Below, piece by piece: positions 59,341-64,000 of a stretch of 64,000 bases of DNA. The translations under genes and the position numbers were made by a program. Each line of letters opens with the position of its first letter. Positions within the stretch are counted from its first letter, which is position 1. The notes below the pieces were generated by a model. That model made no database searches. It saw only the letters and a program-made list of their open reading frames with translations, and had not been told where the DNA came from. Source of the DNA: Blastobasis lacticolella (taxonomy: Eukaryota; Arthropoda; Insecta; Lepidoptera; Blastobasidae); assembly GCA_905147135.1 (NCBI GenBank), contig LR990041.1, forward strand, positions 9,919,907 through 9,983,906, given 5' to 3'.

Positions 59341-59983
59341 TGACAATTATAAATTCAACAAAAATTGTATTATTTAAATAATCCTATGTTACTCGTAGAT
59401 AATATCTGATAAAGCTCGCTGATAAGGCTGTCTACTGACAGAAGAATTTTAAAAATTAGTTTACTCGTTTTTGAGTTTATCCATTACAAACAAACAACCC
59501 GACAAAAAGTAAATATTTTCTCTTTATTATATTCCCTTAATAAATCGATAGATTTGTGCCTCTTTGATATCATCTCACTGATTGTTCTGAAATGTATCCT
59601 GTAATTTATTTTTACAGCCATATCTCACGAAAACTGTCTATCAACCCAAAAAGTGTTAATCACCAATATTGAAACTGAATCGAATAATTGCCATAATAAT
59701 ACCACATAAAACCGCTTTACGAGCTTAGTTTAATGGGAAAATTTAGGTAGGTTCATCTTGCATAAGTTACTTTAATCACAGTACCTTGCTCACGTGTGTT
59801 GTCGATAAAAACTTGGTGCAAGCCTCCAGGTGCTCATTAAATGGGAAATTATGGACGCGATAAAGGTATTAAACGAGTTGAGAACGGCGCTCCCTTTAAA
59901 CTTATGATGTCTTGGTAGAAGAACGATTATTTGTCAGTAAAACCTACGTGTGAATACGAATTTGAATAGCTATATAATTGTTA

Positions 59984-60277
59984 TCATCATCTTTTTGGCG
60001 TTAATGTCCTTGTGCTCTCGCATGCGAGGGCTCGGTCCCTTGACTGTAATCCAGAATTTGACAGGTCAGATTATTATAGTAGAGCGAGTGCCATCGTTAG
60101 AGGTCACTCCGTGCTACTGCTACCAGGGGAACCTGACCAGATTGGATCATGGTTACACATTCAGTCGATAAATGTGCAGGTCATCACGATGTTTTCCCTC
60201 ACCGTTAGAGCACCGATCAGTTTTTAACTAATGTACGTAACTCAGAAAAGAGTCGGCCACTCGACCACCAACGCTCC
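59984..60277 (-). mobile_element. SINE family 1, copy with shortened tRNA head
   Basis: Minus orientation, with TTGGCGTTAATGTCC, GGGGAACCTGACCAGATTGG, GATGTTTTCCCTCACCGTTA and ATGTACGTAACTCAGAAAAG. The head is reduced to TCGGCCACTCGACCACCAAC, so most of the tRNA part has been deleted. The RTE fragment follows almost at once. Confidence 0.75.
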
Positions 60278-60319
60278 AGAAAAGATTAAACAATGAGGTA
60301 GAACAGTAAGGATTGCTAC

Positions 60320-60546
60320 TGCCAGGATTAGCAGTGGGCAGGGCACATAGCACGCAGAAGCCCGGGGTAGTAAAGTACTCGAGTGGCGATCACGTACCGG
60401 AAGACGCAGCGTGGTGGGTAGGCCTCCCGCAAGGTGGACCGACGACTGGGTAAAGGTCGCAGGTACCAGCAGGATGCGGATGGCACAGGACCGGCCTATC
60501 TGGAGATCTCTAGGCAATGCCCAGCAGCGAGTGTCTTGCAGCTGAT
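60320..60546 (+). pseudogene. RTE-type LINE C-terminal fragment
   Basis: It is nearly the same as 46160-46400: GGGCACATAGC-CG-AGA, CTCGAGTGGCGATCACGTAC, CGGAAGACGCAGCGTGGTGG, AAGGTGGACCGACGACTGGG, AGGACCGGCCTATCTGGAG. Frames are broken and the RT core is absent. Confidence 0.75.
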
Positions 60547-61672
60547 AAAAAAAGAACTAACATGTCGCCTATAGGGTAACAAACAATTCTAAAGAAAAGA
60601 CAGCGGAGCTAACATCCCCCAAACGGTGATTATTATCGTTTTTTTATTAGCAATTCATAATTCTTTTATGCATTCGTTCTCTAATGGTTACATTGGTGTT
60701 AATACAATTATTAGATCACATTAGTTGCCTTTCTAAGGCTTAGCGAGTTATATAATTATATGTCAATCTAATTGAGATTAAATGTGTCTAATTCTAACAA
60801 TTAATATACAAAATCAACCGAAATAATCAAATATGTAAATAAAATGTCAATTATCTACAAACTAATTATTGAATATGTCAAACAAATAAATTAACAAATG
60901 TCAATTACTACCAAACAATTTCAATTAGGTACTTAAATTAAATTTTCGTGTCAGATAAATAATCATTCACTGAATAGTAACATCGTTCCATCAAAAAATT
61001 CTTAAATTCGCTAAAAGTTTCGGCATCTCGAATGCGTTTAGGCACTTTATTATAAATTTTTGGCGCCATTGCAAATAAACTTTTATGTAACAAGGCTGTT
61101 CTCGACGGAATCAAACATAACTGGTCAGATCGGCGGCTTCTTGTAACAAACGTAAAGATATGTAAATTCGTTGTCGCACAAAGTTGAATTTTTCACTACT
61201 AACAACACTAATTTTTCCTCAAAATTTTTCTTGCACTTGATGACGTAGGATAACATACGGCGCCCTCATAGTATATTTGCTTAAATTACATAGTATGAAA
61301 TACAAATTCCGGTTACATTCAACATGTCTATCCTTAACTATAACAATGCTATTATTATGTATTTTTACATCTATAATTTTCGCCTTGTTGTCTGATGGTA
61401 ATAATTACTTTAATAACAGCTTGGCGCATGATTGGTATTGCCCAGATTAAGATAACTGATGGGTTCAAGGGCAGACTATGTAACATCTAAAGATAAACCG
61501 CGGAGTTGTTATAATTTTTTATACGATTGAGCAAATAATGCCTACTTCCATGAAAAATGTATCGGTCAGCCTCACGGTATTCAAGAAGCAAAAAATCCAC
61601 TCATAGTATGATTAAGGTTCCAGGTAGGGCTGTGTAAAGAAGTGTTAATTTTAGATGTAACTTGTATAAGTC

Positions 61673-61828
61673 ACTAGCGACTTCGCACAGGTATAAACAA
61701 AACCAAATAGTCAAAACATATAAACCTTCCAGACGAAATTTTCCAAATAATAGTAAAAAACGCATCAAAATCCGTTACGTTTGAAAAAAGTTACCGGATA
61801 TACAGACAGATAGGCGGGGTAAAGACGT
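61673..61828 (-). mobile_element. Helitron-like 3' end, minus orientation
   Basis: It begins ACTAGCGACTTCGCACAGGT (the reverse-complemented terminus). It contains AACCTTCCAGACGAAATT and GCATCAAAATCCGTTACG, and ends near the AGACAGATAGGCGGGGTAAA phrase. It is the same family as 1135-1301 and 15082-15247. Confidence 0.45.
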
Positions 61829-62116
61829 CAGATACTTCAAAAATCAATATTTTAAGCAAGGGTCAATTTAAATTGTGTGTAAACATTTGTCACATCACAC
61901 TCTTTTCTATTTATCTATTTTTATGCGCACAAAAGAAAAAACTAATCAGTCCCGGTTCGCTTTGTATTTGGAGTAAAAGCAAAGAAAATGAAAACTATTA
62001 TTGAAGGATTATTATACTGTGGATAATATTGTTTTATCTGTGACTGTGATAAAATCGTCTTATTTTAGTACCTACCTGTCTAAATAGGTATTTACTACTT
62101 TTTAACTATTTTTTTT

Positions 62117-62284
62117 AGAAAGCTGGGGTCCGAAGTGGTAAGAATAAAAGAAGATGTATGAAAAGAGTTGTGGATATATGCGATGCTAGGGAATTGTGTC
62201 AGGACAGAGCAAAGTGGCGGTCCATAGTCTCTGCCTACCCCACCTGTGGGACACAGGCGTGAGCTTTATGTATGTATGTATGTA
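62117..62284 (+). pseudogene. LINE C-terminal fragment with (TATG)n tail
   Basis: The frame 62158-62262 reads MKRVVDICDARELCQDRAKW, then RSIVSAYPTCGTQA and a stop. DR..W..V is typical of LINE ORF2 C-termini. A TATG microsatellite (62267-62284) follows as the 3' tail. It is 5'-truncated. Confidence 0.65.
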
Positions 62285-64000
62285 ACTATTTTTGCCCGTG
62301 CTTTCGTAGCTAATATGAACCCCCAACAACGGTGAATCCAATTATACTCATAATTTTTCCTCAAAGTCCGGTAACGAATTCTCTGCCCTTCTGGTGTAGC
62401 GCATTGTGGTAAACTCGGAACCACTTATAACAATAACGTTTTTTTGACTAAAACTATAATTGGAGTTGAACGTAAAATTTTCTTCCTAATATGCGGTTTA
62501 AACAGGATCTTACATTTATCCAGCAATTAAAGCGCTGAAATTGCTGTTAGATACGAGCCGATTAAACAGCGCTGCATCGCTTAATGGTCCCGTTATTGTG
62601 TCTAGCATGCAGCTAAAGGCCGCTCGAGGCGTCTAATACACGATATTGTTGGGCTAATTACCCTTTTATAAGCAAGAGTTCAGATAAAGAAAGTTATTTT
62701 TAATGTAATTTTTGTAGCAGATGTTCAGAAATCAGTTTTTATTGCTTGTTAGTTGCGCACAAAAACTTACTGAAATGACGATGACCTTTCCTGTGCCCTG
62801 TTCGTGTACAAAAAGCAAATTATTATAATGTTACATCTATATTTACAATTTATTCTATGATTTTATTTACAAGCTGGTCCTTTTACATTTAATAATAAAG
62901 CACTTTTATAGGTACCGAAATTACTACCTATAGAAGTCAAAATACAATTTAAATAATTCCCCACACATACCTACCTATAACTTCAGTAAATTCTAATTTC
63001 AAAAACTTTTAATTGCTTACGTTTCGAAAGAAAATAGCAAAAGTAGAGCACGTTATCGATAATTATTACCAGCACAGAAATCTAAAAAAATACTTTATTT
63101 AATGTAATATCCACAGAAATACAAAGAAGAATCTATGTTTATTTAAATAAGTAATATTTTTAGATTTCTGTGGTTAATACTTATATATTGCAACGTACTG
63201 TCACTACAAACATCTAGACGATCGAAACTGGGGCTATCCAGGTAAATAATCAATAAAGAAATAGACTTACAGGCTGTGAATATTTAGATAATTTAGACAG
63301 ACACCTGTATGGAAGGGTAGACACTCTGTTGAATAATAAGTAAATTTAATCCCACGGTAGGTAACTTTATAGGTGGCTAGACCACAGCTGTATTCCACAT
63401 AATAACACGGTTTACGACACAAGACATCGTTAACTATTACTTCGACGCTTATAGCTTTTACTTTGAAGCTAGAAGTTGTAAAGAACTTTAAAAACTTAAG
63501 TCATAATTAGGGGTTTTATAATTTACTTTGATAGTTTTACTTATTTATTAGTAATTTCTGGAACCCATTTACTATACATCCGTCTGGTAAGATGAACTAA
63601 AACTCGAAAATTTCGTCGTATAGGTATATTTTAAAACCCTCATAGTCTTATAAAACGTACAAAATTTCATTTGTCTAGCATTTATACTTATATGACTTTT
63701 ATGTTTATGATTATATGAATTGCAGGCACCTAAAATATGTCGATTTCGACACTGACTCTCTGATTCATCAAAACCAAGCTGGAGAATAAAAAGTAGCATA
63801 ATATGTCCATCCTCAGGTGTTAAACTATCTCCATACTGAATTTTATCAAAATTGGTACAATGGTTTTGACGTGTAAGCGTTCCAAACATATACAGGCATG
63901 TATTCCAACTTTTTTATGGCATCATCAGTTCGGCAACAATCGTCTGTCTCAAATCTTGTAGATAATCTTGTATTTATAGTATTTTGACCTTCGTCAATCA
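62285..64000. other. gene-free right edge
   Basis: AT-rich sequence with the hairpin at 63073-63172 as its only distinct feature. The 105-codon minus frame at 63572-63889 shows no recognisable motif. Confidence 0.3.
63073..63172. repeat. 100-bp inverted repeat (hairpin or tiny MITE)
   Basis: CACAGAAATCTAAAAAAATA at the left is mirrored by TATTTTTAGATTTCTGTG at the right. The arms are about 30 bp with a few mismatches and a roughly 40-base loop that carries another CCACAGAAAT. The class is not determined. Confidence 0.55.

Noticed and set aside
59000..59381. 125- and 71-codon frames rich in Pro, Tyr, Thr and Leu
   Set aside because: Translation of the CCTAC-like low-complexity tract.
1..64000. 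CRISPR arrays, bacterial operons, rRNA genes or endogenous viral genes
   Set aside because: No regularly spaced repeats, no ribosome-site-linked gene strings, and no rRNA or viral structural or polymerase motifs were seen; the reverse-transcriptase pieces all fit non-LTR retrotransposons.

Overview
This is eukaryotic nuclear DNA. It most likely comes from a ditrysian moth or butterfly (Lepidoptera). The evidence is one intron-containing insect developmental gene, plus repeat families characteristic of lepidopteran genomes: tRNA-derived SINEs, RTE/Jockey/CR1-type LINE tails ending in GATGAT or TATG runs, Helitron-like ends with a GCTAGT terminus, hAT MITEs, and many small GTAGGTACCTAC palindromes. 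I see no operons, bacterial features or CRISPR array.

Only one host gene can be supported: the 3' part of headcase (hdc; HECA in vertebrates) on the + strand. Three coding exons (25373-25561, 26216-26404, 26636 onward) join in frame and encode the cysteine-rich Headcase domain. This frame ends at a TAA (26804-26806) right after the domain, but it stays open for 142 more codons to a second TAA at 27233-27235. The first TAA is followed by C. A 9-bp GC-only-apart-from-one-pair hairpin begins 8 nt after it, inside about 90 bases of GC-rich, structure-prone sequence. Drosophila headcase is a classic case of functional UAA readthrough driven by a downstream RNA stem-loop, so this window appears to hold the lepidopteran counterpart. 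This is the most interesting feature here.

Layout. From 1 to 25.37 kb there is non-coding sequence, probably a large intron upstream of the first visible exon. It has few recognisable repeats: two Helitron-like ends, one SINE and one TA-flanked MITE. It also contains several short CpG-rich patches. From 25.37 to 27.24 kb lie the headcase exons. From 27.24 to about 34.2 kb the sequence is AT-rich and free of recognisable repeats; it has two neat hairpins and several AATAAA signals and may be a long 3' UTR. From about 35.3 kb to the end is a gene-free graveyard of mobile elements. It holds a broken restriction-endonuclease-type LINE, RTE and CR1/Jockey fragments, about nine copies or fragments of a roughly 330-bp tRNA-derived SINE, a 1.66-kb fold-back structure, two hAT-type MITEs with target-site duplications, and an unclassified 1.15-kb inverted-repeat element carrying nine copies of an 11-bp motif.

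Family names rest on motifs recognised by eye. No database search, folding program or alignment was run.
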